DNA from: Acidobacteriaceae bacterium TAA 166
GTDB taxonomy: Bacteria; Acidobacteriota; Terriglobia; Terriglobales; Acidobacteriaceae
DNA length: 64,000 bases
NCBI GenBank assembly: GCA_000421065.1
Contig: ATWD01000001.1
Location: 62,001 to 126,000 of the forward strand
Reading direction: 5' to 3'
The notes under the pieces are model-generated. The model saw nothing but the letters and a program-made list of their open reading frames with translations. It did not search any database and was not told the DNA's origin. The translations under genes were made by a program, and so were the position numbers. Shown in pieces: positions 44,859-53,040 of this stretch. Position 1 is the stretch's first letter. Each line of letters opens with the position of its first letter.

Positions 44859-45329
44859 TTATTCTGGCAAAACAATTTTCAACCAGATCTGCTCGAGACC
44901 ATCATCACCCCTATCGATGGCATGAACAGTCAGTCCATCACTGTCGACTTTGAACAGGTGGTTTCCCACGACACCTGCGGCAAATTCATCGTCACATGCA
45001 TACCAAGGGACTCCATACCGGTTGGCGCGCGGATATTCGGCACGGAATTCAATGCAAACGCCACTCGTCCGCAATTGATCTACTTCCTGTTCAGAAAGGT
45101 GCTTTCCTTCGGTCTTGCCCGTTTCCTCTACCTGAATGTAAGGTAGCGAATTGTCATCGGGTAGGTAGATCCAAACCTCCTTTGTCATCCCTTCGACTTC
45201 GGAAACTCGAACCTCCGCAGCGAAGGCAAAGTAGGTCGAACCCAAATGACGTAGAGCATCCTTTAGGTTCTTCTGAGTGACAGAATCATCGTTTGGAGTC
45301 ACGATGGCCCCAAGTATGATTTTCTTCAT
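44859..45329 (-). CDS. Hypothetical protein, 156 residues
   Basis: The start at 45329 gives MKKIILGAIVTPNDDSVTQKNLKDALRHLG; the longer frame upstream lacks a site. The product is alternating alpha/beta with EVWIYLPDDNSLPYIQVEETG and CDDEFAAGVVGNHLFKVDSDG. No domain recognised. Confidence 0.5.
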   Translation of the reverse strand: MKKIILGAIVTPNDDSVTQKNLKDALRHLGSTYFAFAAEVRVSEVEGMTKEVWIYLPDDNSLPYIQVEETGKTEGKHLSEQEVDQLRTSGVCIEFRAEYPRANRYGVPWYACDDEFAAGVVGNHLFKVDSDGLTVHAIDRGDDGLEQIWLKIVLPE

Positions 45330-45498
45330 TGGAAAGTCCTTGAGCGATGCGGATAACTGCAGATGAATTTCGAGGTGCTGATGCGCGCCGATAGCGGGAT
45401 GTGTGGTCAAGGGGATAGGTCCGCCGATGGTTCGGACAAAACATGCTTGATGCGCGAGCTTCAGCCTCACCCCAAATGCCGATCGTTAGGCCATTCGA

Positions 45499-45678
45499 CT
45501 AGACCTCTGGTTCACCTTCCAGGTCCGAATCCAATGTGTGTGCCGCATTCGCCCATTCCCAATATCCAGCCCTGGTATCTCCGTTTGCGACTTCGATCTT
45601 CCAATCCGATACTGGATAGCTTGGATCTTCGTCTTGCCAGTAGTCCTGACCTTCAGCTGGGATATTTGCTGATTGCAT
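45499..45678 (-). CDS. Small hypothetical protein, 59 residues
   Basis: The preferred start is the ATG at 45678 (MQSANIPAEGQDYWQDEDPS), since the 13 residues upstream are unlike it. The product is acidic and rich in Trp and Tyr, with a C-terminus RAGYWEWANAAHTLDSDLEG. Not recognised. Confidence 0.4.
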   Translation of the reverse strand: MQSANIPAEGQDYWQDEDPSYPVSDWKIEVANGDTRAGYWEWANAAHTLDSDLEGEPEV

Positions 45679-45788
45679 TTTGATCCTCGATGGTCGGTGC
45701 GCTATCAGTTGAGTCATAAGGTGGGAGCAAATCTAACCTGGGCTAATAGCATCTGCGAATTCTCAACTCTTATTTCGCGGCAGACATG

Positions 45789-46499
45789 TCAGTGCTGCTC
45801 AGCATTCCTATTCAGAATGTTTCTTTGCCTCTCCGCCTCAGCGCGTACATCGGGGGGCATTGGCACGATGCTGTGATCATTCGATGTCCCGGGTCCAGGT
45901 TTCATACCAGCATCGAACTTGCCCGGAGCTCGTAATGGCTGGTTCTGCCCATTCTCGTGGATGGTGTATATCTCATGGGTGAAGACGTAAAAGAACGCGA
46001 ACGAGATCACCAGAATTAGCAGTCCGCTGACCGATGAACTCATGGAGAACTTATGCGCCTCGACATCCATCTTGCTTTCTGATTCGAAGGCGGCTTTACC
46101 TGCAACGGCGAGTTTATAGCTTGCAAGGAGTTGTGTCCCCGCGAGTACAACTCCAGAAATGGTGATAGCAATTACCATCCACATGAGCACGCTGGTTTGC
46201 GACTGCTGTCCTTCATAGGCATGACGGCGAATCGAATATTCGCTGAGTTCGTCTTCCTCTTCGACGCGCATGTAGCAGGCGCTCTGGATGGCCTCAAGGT
46301 CATCAAGGACAAGGCTCTTAGGGTTTAGCCGGGCCAAAAGTTCAGATCTACATGCCTCGATCCTGCTCTCCTCCGAATTCGTGGGATCGAAATGACTTGT
46401 GCCTTCCGCACTCAACATCCATCCTTGGGAAAGAATCAAGGAAGAGGCGACAGTGACAGCAATCAAGAGCAATTTCCTCAAACGCACTTGCAGCCTCAT
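45789..46499 (-). CDS. Membrane protein with signal peptide, 236 residues
   Basis: The ATG follows AAGGAGCATCTC. An N-terminal signal or anchor (LRKLLLIAVTVASSLILSQG) is followed by an extracytoplasmic loop. Two membrane segments follow (LMWMVIAITISGVVLAGTQLLASYK and SGLLILVISFAFFYVFTHEIYTI), then a proline-rich C-terminal tail. It precedes the small secreted-protein gene at 46518-46826, whose stop is 18 bases from this start. An envelope role is likely; family unknown. Confidence 0.6.
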   Translation of the reverse strand: MRLQVRLRKLLLIAVTVASSLILSQGWMLSAEGTSHFDPTNSEESRIEACRSELLARLNPKSLVLDDLEAIQSACYMRVEEEDELSEYSIRRHAYEGQQSQTSVLMWMVIAITISGVVLAGTQLLASYKLAVAGKAAFESESKMDVEAHKFSMSSSVSGLLILVISFAFFYVFTHEIYTIHENGQNQPLRAPGKFDAGMKPGPGTSNDHSIVPMPPDVRAEAERQRNILNRNAEQH

Positions 46500-46517
46500 G
46501 AGATGCTCCTTTCAATC

Positions 46518-46826
46518 TCAGTTAAACAGGAACGATCCCTCAAGCGTCTTCCCCTCCCCATTGCAGTAACACTTCTCCCCTATTTCATGGAGGTCCGGAT
46601 AGCGACATCCTCGAGATGGGTCCACTGTTACGTAGCAGGCGTTGCTCTTTACGCTCTTCCCGGGAATGACCGACGCGTTCGGCTTCGACTTCGGAGGTGA
46701 TTTGGGGCTGGGCAGAGAGGTCACAGCCGGATAATCGCTTGTCATCGATCTTATGGCGGGTTGCGCTGCCGATGCAAAGAGCAGCATAGTTGCTGCGAAC
46801 GTTGCGAATCTCTTCGGAAAGAGCAT
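46518..46826 (-). CDS. Small secreted protein, 102 residues
   Basis: The ATG follows AAGGAGAAACC. A signal peptide (FATFAATMLLFASAAQPA) is followed by a Ser/Pro/Lys-rich linker (SLPSPKSPPKSKPN). A cysteine-containing end follows (NACYVTVDPSRGCRYPDL, KCYCNGEG). Probably exported and disulfide-bonded. It is just upstream of the membrane-protein gene at 45789, likely in one operon. Confidence 0.6.
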   Translation of the reverse strand: MLFPKRFATFAATMLLFASAAQPAIRSMTSDYPAVTSLPSPKSPPKSKPNASVIPGKSVKSNACYVTVDPSRGCRYPDLHEIGEKCYCNGEGKTLEGSFLFN

Positions 46827-47145
46827 GGTTTCTCCTTGGGCCAGACGTCTTCAGCGACACCCCTCCGTCCCCAACGCGTCGTCTTGCCGATGGTCTTCAG
46901 AGCAACTCGACGAAGTTCGTCTTTCTGCAAAGCTCTCTGAAATTCAGGGGGCGTGCGAATTGTGACACTCTCCTGAGTTCACGTCAATTGGCAATTGAAC
47001 TCACCCGATCAGAGGTCTAAGTCCCATGAGATCGATACTGCCAATACCCACGTAGCTGGGACGTACCGCACGGGTGGGAATGCCCAGCCAAGAGATGACA
47101 CCTGCGCCAACAGGATTTTTGTCTTGTGGTTTACCCCACTTCGCG
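46827..47145. other. Intergenic stretch, nothing recognised
   Basis: This 319-base gap has no ribosome-site-supported frame on either strand. The promoter for the two envelope genes should lie at its left side. Confidence 0.4.
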
Positions 47146-47637
47146 TTATGAGGTCAGCTCGGCGCCTGAGAGAAATCGGAGTTCGATCCAACGGAAGATA
47201 TAGTCCATGATGGACTTCGCGTAGCCCATTTCTTCGTTGCCTGTCCAGCCGGAGGGCTCGAACCGAGTATGGGAGAACTTTTCGCATAGCACTTTGAGGG
47301 GAACGCCGTGCTGAAGCCCCACCGACACGGCTGTGCCGATGCACTCCATCAGCCCTCCAATCGTCGATCCCTCCTTCGCCATTCGCAGAAAGAGTTCTCC
47401 CGGCTGCCCGTTGGGATATAGCCCTACGGTGATATAACCCTTGTGGCCGGCAATCGAAAAGCGGTGGGTGACTGCTGGGCGCTCCGCCGGCAGACGGTGC
47501 CTCACGGCCTTGGGCGGTCCGGAGAGGTCTAGGGGCGAACGCGCTGACTCGGCTGAGGAAACCGACGGGAAGTCTTTTGCGGGACCGGCACCGGCTGCTT
47601 GTGGCGTATTGGATCTGTCTGTGTGAATAGGATTCAT
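47146..47637 (-). CDS. Stand-alone TSCPD domain protein
   Basis: The start at 47637 (MNPIHTDRSNTPQAAG) follows GGGAGCCCCA; 163 residues. Residues ~60-155 match the TSCPD domain found at the C-terminus of B12-dependent ribonucleotide reductases: RLPAERPAVTHRFSIAGHKGYITVG, LFLRMAKEGSTIGGLM, VGLQHGVPLKVLCEKFSHTRFEPSGW and SIMDYIFRWIELRFL. The catalytic reductase domains are absent. The N-terminal ~55 residues are a low-complexity linker. It may regulate or bind the host enzyme or nucleotides; that is inference. Confidence 0.8.
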   Translation of the reverse strand: MNPIHTDRSNTPQAAGAGPAKDFPSVSSAESARSPLDLSGPPKAVRHRLPAERPAVTHRFSIAGHKGYITVGLYPNGQPGELFLRMAKEGSTIGGLMECIGTAVSVGLQHGVPLKVLCEKFSHTRFEPSGWTGNEEMGYAKSIMDYIFRWIELRFLSGAELTS

Positions 47638-47860
47638 TGGGGCTCCCATCTTGTAAGCGTTGTGAGGCAACGTAACGTTGGCTTAGTCGAAGCATGTGCG
47701 CATGCCGGACAATCCAGGGGATCTGCCACGGGTTGTAACCCAGTTCGAAAACTCGATCAAATCCAACAACGGTGGGCTTCTGAACTAGGCCCGAATCCTT
47801 CCGCGGCAGAGCCGCCTGGATCAGCTAACCCATCTTTGCCTTTCAAAGAGGCCGTTCTAG

Positions 47861-48091
47861 CTATTCAGCTGCCATGTCCAGCGAAGACATCGCCTCGTCG
47901 AGAGAGTTCACCGCCTCATCGAGGGCACTGGCCGCGTCTTCCTGTTGCCTGCTCTTATCAGACATCTGCAGGTTCTCCGGGAGGTTATTGAACGCGTCCT
48001 GTTCGTCATCGCGCACTTCTTCTATGCTCGCTTTGAGGCTGTCGAGTTGGTCCCGGATGAGTGAGATCTGCTTTCTGCGCTTTTGGTTCAT
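47861..48091 (-). CDS. Small coiled-coil protein, 76 residues
   Basis: It begins MNQKRRKQISLIRDQLDSLKASIEEV and contains EEVRDDEQDAFNNLPENLQ, ending in an acidic helix (ALDEAVNSLDEAMSSLDMA). The pattern is that of small phage and plasmid proteins annotated only as hypothetical. The start follows GGGGGATGC. It probably forms a helical hairpin. Confidence 0.6.
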   Translation of the reverse strand: MNQKRRKQISLIRDQLDSLKASIEEVRDDEQDAFNNLPENLQMSDKSRQQEDAASALDEAVNSLDEAMSSLDMAAE

Positions 48092-48119
48092 GCATCCCCC
48101 ACATCGTTGGGCTTCTGCA

Positions 48120-48536
48120 CTAGGCGTGGCGCCCGTTCCCTGGCTCGATCAGAATCTGCACAGTGTCCCTAGTCAGCTCAACAATGAACGTGTCTCCGTC
48201 ACTGAGTCCGGCGGTCGCGCTTCCATCTGGAATCAGCTCTGCGAAATCGTCTCCCCCAACGGCGCGTCTGATCTTCTCGTACTGGGTCCTGCGATCGGGC
48301 AGGTCCGGGCTGTACCCATCGGCATAGACGACCTTGTTTTGGGTTTCAGCATCGGGGTCGGACGGGGACAAACCAGGAAGGCCATTGGACATCAGGTAGA
48401 TGCCGTCGTCTTTGACCAGCAGCAATCCAGCCCCGGGATCGATACCGGGTTCGTACGGCTTGACGTGACGCCCCGCCATTCTGGCGTGTTCCAAAAGCTC
48501 GCGGACGGCTTGACCATTGAAGCGAAGACGTGTCAT
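48120..48536 (-). CDS. DUF3085-like protein
   Basis: The start at 48536 (MTRLRFNGQAVRELLEHARMAGRH) was chosen because the family begins there. The GAGLLLVKDDGIYLMSNGLPGL core is the DUF3085 signature, and a C-terminal ELTRDTVQILIEPG strand follows. It is 138 residues long. The family is common on plasmids and integrative elements; function unknown. It is 28 bases downstream of the coiled-coil gene's end, in the opposite order on the same strand. Confidence 0.65.
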   Translation of the reverse strand: MTRLRFNGQAVRELLEHARMAGRHVKPYEPGIDPGAGLLLVKDDGIYLMSNGLPGLSPSDPDAETQNKVVYADGYSPDLPDRRTQYEKIRRAVGGDDFAELIPDGSATAGLSDGDTFIVELTRDTVQILIEPGNGRHA

Positions 48537-48726
48537 CAGAATTCTCCAGGTAGCGTGTTCGAAACGAGTGGCCGCCCACAATCTCCGATAGCGGCGTAAG
48601 CTCTGTGCACCGCCATTGGATTGTCAGAACGAAAGAGCGAACAGGGCCGGGACTATGGCCCCCGCATGGGTTAGCGATACGAGCGGAGCCTCGAACCGTC
48701 AGGCGGCATTTTCGAGGTGGCCGCCG

Positions 48727-49026
48727 TCAATCGCCATCGGAATCGTTGATCTCAGCCAGGACCTCGTCCTCTTCGCTTTGGGCGTTAGCGGACAATTCAA
48801 CTGTTGCCGTCATCGCGGGAGCTTCTGAGAGATCGAAGAGGCCCGGGTTTTTCGGAGAGGAGGGCTTCGGGGGGTCCGCCGGTTTCGCGGCCTCGACGGA
48901 TTGAGCAGGACTCTATGCAGCAGTTTGAGCCTTGGCCCCCTTACCCGAGTTCTTCGCCTTCGCACGCGCCTCTTCCCGGGCAGCTTTGGTCTCCTTCTGG
49001 TCGTTCAAAGTACAAGCAAACGGCAT
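48727..49026 (-). pseudogene. Small gene interrupted by an in-frame amber codon
   Basis: A 99-codon frame runs from ATG at 49026 to TGA at 48727 with a single in-frame TAG at 48913-48915 (codon 38). The part before it is lysine/alanine-rich (NDQKETKAAREEARAKAKNS). The part after it is proline-rich and acidic (SPAQSVEAAKPADPPKPSSP, then SEEDEVLAEINDSDGD). Both halves share the same frame and codon style, so one stop mutation in a single gene is the simplest reading. Readthrough or a restart are alternatives. Protein family not recognised. Confidence 0.55.
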
Positions 49027-49077
49027 CGCTGCGTCCGGATCATTCCGGGAGCGCGGCGCCCTTTGCTTGATTGTGGG

Positions 49078-50340
49078 TTAGTGCGAAAAGCCGGGGTAGA
49101 CAAAGGCAGCACGGATTGCGTCGACGTCGCGCTGGGAGGCGCCGCTGGCAAGGACCGTCTCTTCCCAAGTCTTTGTAACCTGGCCCGTCATCTCGGTGAT
49201 GATCTTCTCCGCTTCCTCACGTTCCAGAAGAAAGCGTGCGTGCTGGGAAAGGATATTCGCTGCGTTGGCGAACCGTCCTTGATCGCCGCATTCCATCGCC
49301 AGGTCGCGACGATCCTGACTGACAAGGGGAGCGGGAGTGAGATCATAGGCCGGCGACAACATCCACTTGCGCTCCGGAGCGATCAGCGCGTGATTGCGCG
49401 GGTGGTCGTCGATGTTCGAGATGAGCGCGTTGAAGACGATGCGGCGAAACAGCTCGCGTGCATCACTTTTCGGATCGGAGACGCAACGCCTCATCTCTTC
49501 AACGAAAAGGACGTACGACCAACGCTCACGCGCCGACGCCGCGTCATCCGCCCGAAGAACGGTCAGGCTACTGATCATGCGGCTACGTGTGTAGCTGCTG
49601 CCGTCTTTGCGCGCGCGGTCAAACCGCTTGACGAGCAGAACGTCCTTGCCTCCGACACGCTCGATGCGGCTTTCGGCGGCACGAATGCCGCACTGCCCTG
49701 CCAGCCGCAGCATGGCGTCTTCGACTCGCTCCGCGTTCCAGCGATCATCTGGACGTGCAAACTTGGCAATCCACAGTTCTCCCTGATCCTCGATGACCGC
49801 CTTGGGACGTGCCCCTCCCATGGAGGTTCCAAGCAGGAGGAGGTCCTGCACTTGAGGTGCGTTCGGGTCGTCGGGAAAATCATCCCGCATCAGGGCCTCG
49901 GCGGTAGTCTGAAGCCGCGCGAGATCGAGCGTCTGATTGAATTTGCGGAGGGGGGCGGGCGGATCGACCTTTTCCCCAAATCCCAACGCTCCGGCACGAT
50001 CATCTGGGGACTCGAGGAGGTAGTCGAGTTCTCCAAGCGTGGTGATCCCCGCATGCTTTTCGATCACTCGCCGTCCCCAGTAGTCTGGTCCCGCATCGCG
50101 CAGCGCTCCGAAGACCCCGTTCAGACGAACGGTTTCATAGGTCTCCCCCGACAGTTTGAGTTCGACAGGATCGATCTCGACAGCGTCGGGGTTGGCAAGG
50201 TACGAGCGGCCATAGACGAAGCGCCCGATGGGGTCGCCGGCAGGCGTTTGTTCGAGCACGAACCTGCCCGCCGTAACCGGCGAGGGCGAGCCGGGTAAGG
50301 TGACATAGACAAAGCACTCCGTGGGTCGCTTAGAAGTCAT
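49078..50340 (-). CDS. hipA: HipA-type serine/threonine kinase toxin
   Basis: The 420-residue protein has the HipA layout: an N-terminal GRFVYGRSYLANPDAVEIDP domain, the kinase-like GTSMGGARPKAVI loop, the Lys region AKFARPDDRWN, the catalytic NIDDHPRNHALI motif and metal-binding YDLTPAP. HipA kinases inactivate aminoacyl-tRNA synthetases (for example GltX) and cause growth arrest. The start overlaps the 3' end of hipB by 11 bases. It is the full length of the family. Confidence 0.92.
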   Translation of the reverse strand: MTSKRPTECFVYVTLPGSPSPVTAGRFVLEQTPAGDPIGRFVYGRSYLANPDAVEIDPVELKLSGETYETVRLNGVFGALRDAGPDYWGRRVIEKHAGITTLGELDYLLESPDDRAGALGFGEKVDPPAPLRKFNQTLDLARLQTTAEALMRDDFPDDPNAPQVQDLLLLGTSMGGARPKAVIEDQGELWIAKFARPDDRWNAERVEDAMLRLAGQCGIRAAESRIERVGGKDVLLVKRFDRARKDGSSYTRSRMISSLTVLRADDAASARERWSYVLFVEEMRRCVSDPKSDARELFRRIVFNALISNIDDHPRNHALIAPERKWMLSPAYDLTPAPLVSQDRRDLAMECGDQGRFANAANILSQHARFLLEREEAEKIITEMTGQVTKTWEETVLASGASQRDVDAIRAAFVYPGFSH

Positions 50341-50668
50341 TGTTCAGTCCTCTGCTCCTACGCGCTCGCGTCGGCTCCCGGCGGCTCGCCAGGATGAGAC
50401 CCTGTTCATCTTTGAGGGGATTAGCAAGGTCCTCAAGGGGAGCCAGCAAATCGTAGAGCCACAGAAGTGCTGCATAAACGGAGATGCCGAGGTTCGGCTT
50501 GCCATGTTCCGCCTCCGTCACCAGACGCGGGCCGGTGCCGATCTTTGCGGCAGCCTCTTCAATGGTTATTCCACGCCGCAGCCGCGCGGTGCGGAGGTTA
50601 GCGCCAATTTTACGGAGGGCATGTTCGACCGGATACGGCTGCGCCTCACGCAAGGGGTTGGTTTTCAT
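50330..50668 (-). CDS. hipB: HipB-type XRE antitoxin
   Basis: The 112-residue protein has an XRE helix-turn-helix (LRTARLRRGITIEEAAAKIGTGPRLVTEAEHGKPNLG) and a C-terminal extension with LAPLEDLANPLKDEQGL that probably contacts HipA. HipB binds the operon operator and represses hipBA. A candidate operator lies 17 bases upstream of its start. Confidence 0.85.
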   Translation of the reverse strand: MKTNPLREAQPYPVEHALRKIGANLRTARLRRGITIEEAAAKIGTGPRLVTEAEHGKPNLGISVYAALLWLYDLLAPLEDLANPLKDEQGLILASRREPTRARRSRGLNNDF

Positions 50669-50684
50669 AAATCCTCCGTCTTTA

Positions 50685-50707
50685 GCGGATTGCTTCGCCT
50701 AATCTGC
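50685..50707. promoter_or_regulatory. Imperfect inverted repeat upstream of hipB
   Basis: GCGGATT-N9-AATCTGC, 6 of 7 arm positions paired, lies 17 bases before the hipB start. It fits an autoregulatory HipB operator by position, but it does not match the E. coli TATCC-N8-GGATA motif, so the assignment is tentative. Confidence 0.3.
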
Positions 50708-50981
50708 CGTATACAGGATAGCGCACTCTTTCCAACATATCGCGCTTCATCTGCTGTCAAAAGCCTTCTATGTCGGTTAAACTGCTGAACACAGCGGTTT
50801 GAGGCAGTTTTCAAGAGACTTCCCACACACAAAAGACGGCTAACCACATGAAACAACTCGATTTGGCTGATACGGGTCACTATTGGCGGGGCAGCGGGCG
50901 TCTCTATGGGGTACACCGGGACTAAAACCCAGCCCGCGGCATCGCGGAAACCCAGTTTGACGGACGGGTAAGCGGACAGCC

Positions 50982-51284
50982 TCAGAACAACGATTGTTGC
51001 TCCGCTTCCGAAACGTCGTCAGAAGGATGGTTTATCTCGACCGGATCGCGCGAGCTGTTTTCCGCTGCTTCCCTGTCGGAGACAACAGGACGCCGATACT
51101 TTGCCTCAAGGGCCTCAAGTAACGCGACCTCTTTCGCCCTGAGTGTGGCTTCTGCGGCAGTTCTGAACCGCAAGTGATAGTTGAGGCTTAGCACCTCTGC
51201 CTGAACTGCACGCTCAACGTCACTGAAGGTAAACGCTGGATCGCCGTAGGAAGGCCAGCGGAGGAGTTGCTCGATGAATCTCAC
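50982..51284 (-). CDS. Small hypothetical protein, 100 residues
   Basis: The product is helical at the N-terminus (FIEQLLRWPSYGDPAFTFSDVERAVQAEVL, AAEATLRAKEVALLEALEAKYRR) with a polar, acidic C-terminus ending EAEQQSLF. It is the last minus-strand gene before the border palindrome at 51343. Family not recognised. Confidence 0.45.
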   Translation of the reverse strand: MRFIEQLLRWPSYGDPAFTFSDVERAVQAEVLSLNYHLRFRTAAEATLRAKEVALLEALEAKYRRPVVSDREAAENSSRDPVEINHPSDDVSEAEQQSLF

Positions 51285-51342
51285 GTGATCGGCATCGTGA
51301 GCGAACCACTCATCCCAGAAGCCCCCCTGATTGTAGTGAGCG

Positions 51343-51397
51343 TTATGCAGTGCACTGCATAATGCCCATTATGTGGAGCGCGCGATTATGCGGAGTC
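51343..51397. other. 20-bp perfect palindrome and ATTATG(T/C)GGAG repeats at the island border
   Basis: TTATGCAGTG-CACTGCATAA at 51343-51362 is a perfect 20-base palindrome. Just to its right ATTATGTGGAG and ATTATGCGGAG follow as direct repeats about 18 bases apart. Another CTGCATAATTGCA occurs near 51445. The cluster sits between the last accessory gene and the chromosomal GntR-ABC operon, where an attachment or recombination site would be expected. Confidence 0.4.
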
Positions 51398-51714
51398 TTG
51401 ACTTCATACGCCGCGTAGATACAGCGTCCAAATGCCCTTCCACGCTGCATAATTGCATTCGTTTATGGTTCAATGTTGCTCCGGATCTTCGGATCGTCCG
51501 TGAGTCGCGACAAACGTCAAAGTTTTGAACTAGTACCAGTCTCGAAGAGTGCCTTGGCGATTTGACATCAAGGAAAGCGCCATTCAAATTGGGTTTATGA
51601 CATTGCTCAGTCCTCAAAGCGCCGTTTGAGGGAAAGCCTTCGATGTCCCTGAGGCGAGGCGCCTGTTACGGCTCGGATTTTGAGAGCAAACTCAACTTCT
51701 CGCTTGCACAATCC

Positions 51715-51735
51715 TGTACTATGCGTAATAGTACA
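51715..51735. promoter_or_regulatory. GntR operator candidate
   Basis: TGTACTAT-GCGTA-ATAGTACA, perfect 8-base arms around a 5-base spacer, ends four bases before the GntR start codon. The GTACTA/TAGTAC arms fit YtrA-type GntR operators. Autoregulation of the GntR-ABC operon is the natural reading. Confidence 0.65.
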
Positions 51736-51739
51736 CGTG

Positions 51740-52138
51740 ATGATTCCTTTTCGATTAACTGCAAAGCCAGGTGTCCCGATCTATGAGCAGGCCGTCTATG
51801 CGGCGACGCGAGCGATTGTCGCTGGCCAGATGCGAGCGGGCGACCCGTTTCCTTCGGTAAGAACGCTATCTCGCGAACTGAAGATCAACCCGAATACGGC
51901 GCACAAGGTGATTGCGCGGTTGCTCACGGATGGCTTGTTGGAGTCGCGTCCTGGAATTGGAACCGTGGTGGCAAGGCTTCCGCATTCGAGCACGTCAGAA
52001 CGTACGGAGCTATTGAACCGGCAGATTGAAGAGCTGGTAGTAGAGGCGAAACGTCTGTCGATTGATCTTGACGATGTAACGGTGGCCATCAACAAGCATT
52101 GGAAGCGCTTATCCAGTAGTGAGGAGACGTACCGATGA
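51740..52138 (+). CDS. GntR-family regulator, YtrA subfamily
   Basis: The 132-residue protein has the short YtrA form: a winged-helix DNA-binding domain (PIYEQAVYAATRAIVAGQMRAGDPFPSVRTLSRELKINPNTAHKVIARL) followed by a ~50-residue helical tail and no effector domain. Such regulators repress an adjacent ABC transporter operon. The start at 51740 (MIPFRLTAKPGVP) directly follows the operator palindrome. The stop overlaps the ABC gene start by four bases. Confidence 0.85.
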   Translation: MIPFRLTAKPGVPIYEQAVYAATRAIVAGQMRAGDPFPSVRTLSRELKINPNTAHKVIARLLTDGLLESRPGIGTVVARLPHSSTSERTELLNRQIEELVVEAKRLSIDLDDVTVAINKHWKRLSSSEETYR

Positions 52139-53040
52139 CGGCCTCCACTGCGGCGATCGAAACGAACAGACTTACTAAACGAATTGGAAGAGCGACACTT
52201 CTGCATCCGATCGATCTGGTAGTCCCACGGGGCGCGGTGGTGGCACTGGTCGGACATAACGGTGCAGGCAAGACGACGTTGATTAAACTGCTGCTGAATA
52301 TCCAACGGCCCAGCGGTGGTGCGGCGCGGGTGCTGGGAGTTCCGACGCAGGAGCTGCGTGGTGAGGCTTTTACCCGCATCGGCTATGTGTCAGAGAACCA
52401 GGAGATGCCGGAGTGGATGACGATCGCACAGGTGATGGGCCATCTTCGCCCGATGTATCCGCGGTGGAATGACGAGGGGTTGCTGGAAAAGCTGCAGCTG
52501 CCTCCAGAGCGGAAGATCATGCACCTGTCACGTGGGATGCGCATGAAGGCGGCTCTGGCAAGCGTGCTGTCCTTCGGACCCGAACTGCTGTTGATGGATG
52601 AGCCGTTCTCCGGTCTGGATATAGCAGTGAGGTCGGAGCTTGTGCAGACGCTGCTCGATCGCACACATGCAATGGAGACGACGGTGGTGATCTCTTCGCA
52701 CGATCTTGAAGAGGTGGAGACCTTCGCTTCGCATGTCGCTTTTCTGCGAGCCGGCAAGTTGTTGTTTGCTGAGTCGATCGAAGTGTTGCAGGCGCGCTGC
52801 CGCGAGGTGACGGTGACGTTTCGTGGCAACGTTGCGGAACTCGCCATGGCGAAGTTGCCCGCAGGATGTGTTGCCGCTGAAGCAAGTGGAGCTATGCTGC
52901 GATTCGCGGATACGCACGTGAATGTCGAAAGCCACGAAGAAGCTATCCGCGCAATGATGCCCGACGCTGTCGCCGTGCAATCGGAGGCCATGACTCTGCG
53001 AGCGATCTTTCTGGCACTGAACAAGGCAGGCGAGGCGTGA
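52135..53040 (+). CDS. ABC transporter ATP-binding protein
   Basis: This 301-residue ATPase has Walker A GHNGAGKTTL, the signature LSRGMRMKAALASVL (LSGG-type), Walker B ELLLMDEPFSGLD and the switch His in VVISSHDLEEVE. It pairs with the following membrane protein. Operons with a YtrA-type regulator usually export antibiotics or envelope-active compounds. The ATG overlaps the regulator's stop (ATGA) and its own stop overlaps the next start, so the operon is tightly coupled. Confidence 0.92.
   Translation: MTASTAAIETNRLTKRIGRATLLHPIDLVVPRGAVVALVGHNGAGKTTLIKLLLNIQRPSGGAARVLGVPTQELRGEAFTRIGYVSENQEMPEWMTIAQVMGHLRPMYPRWNDEGLLEKLQLPPERKIMHLSRGMRMKAALASVLSFGPELLLMDEPFSGLDIAVRSELVQTLLDRTHAMETTVVISSHDLEEVETFASHVAFLRAGKLLFAESIEVLQARCREVTVTFRGNVAELAMAKLPAGCVAAEASGAMLRFADTHVNVESHEEAIRAMMPDAVAVQSEAMTLRAIFLALNKAGEA

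Noticed and set aside
47740..47775. Sequence resembling a tRNA T-arm (CCCAGTTCGAAAACTCG)
   Set aside because: The stem does not pair well and no acceptor, D or anticodon arms could be placed around it.
48901..50298. 465-codon plus-strand open frame
   Set aside because: It is antisense to hipA, whose motifs are unambiguous.
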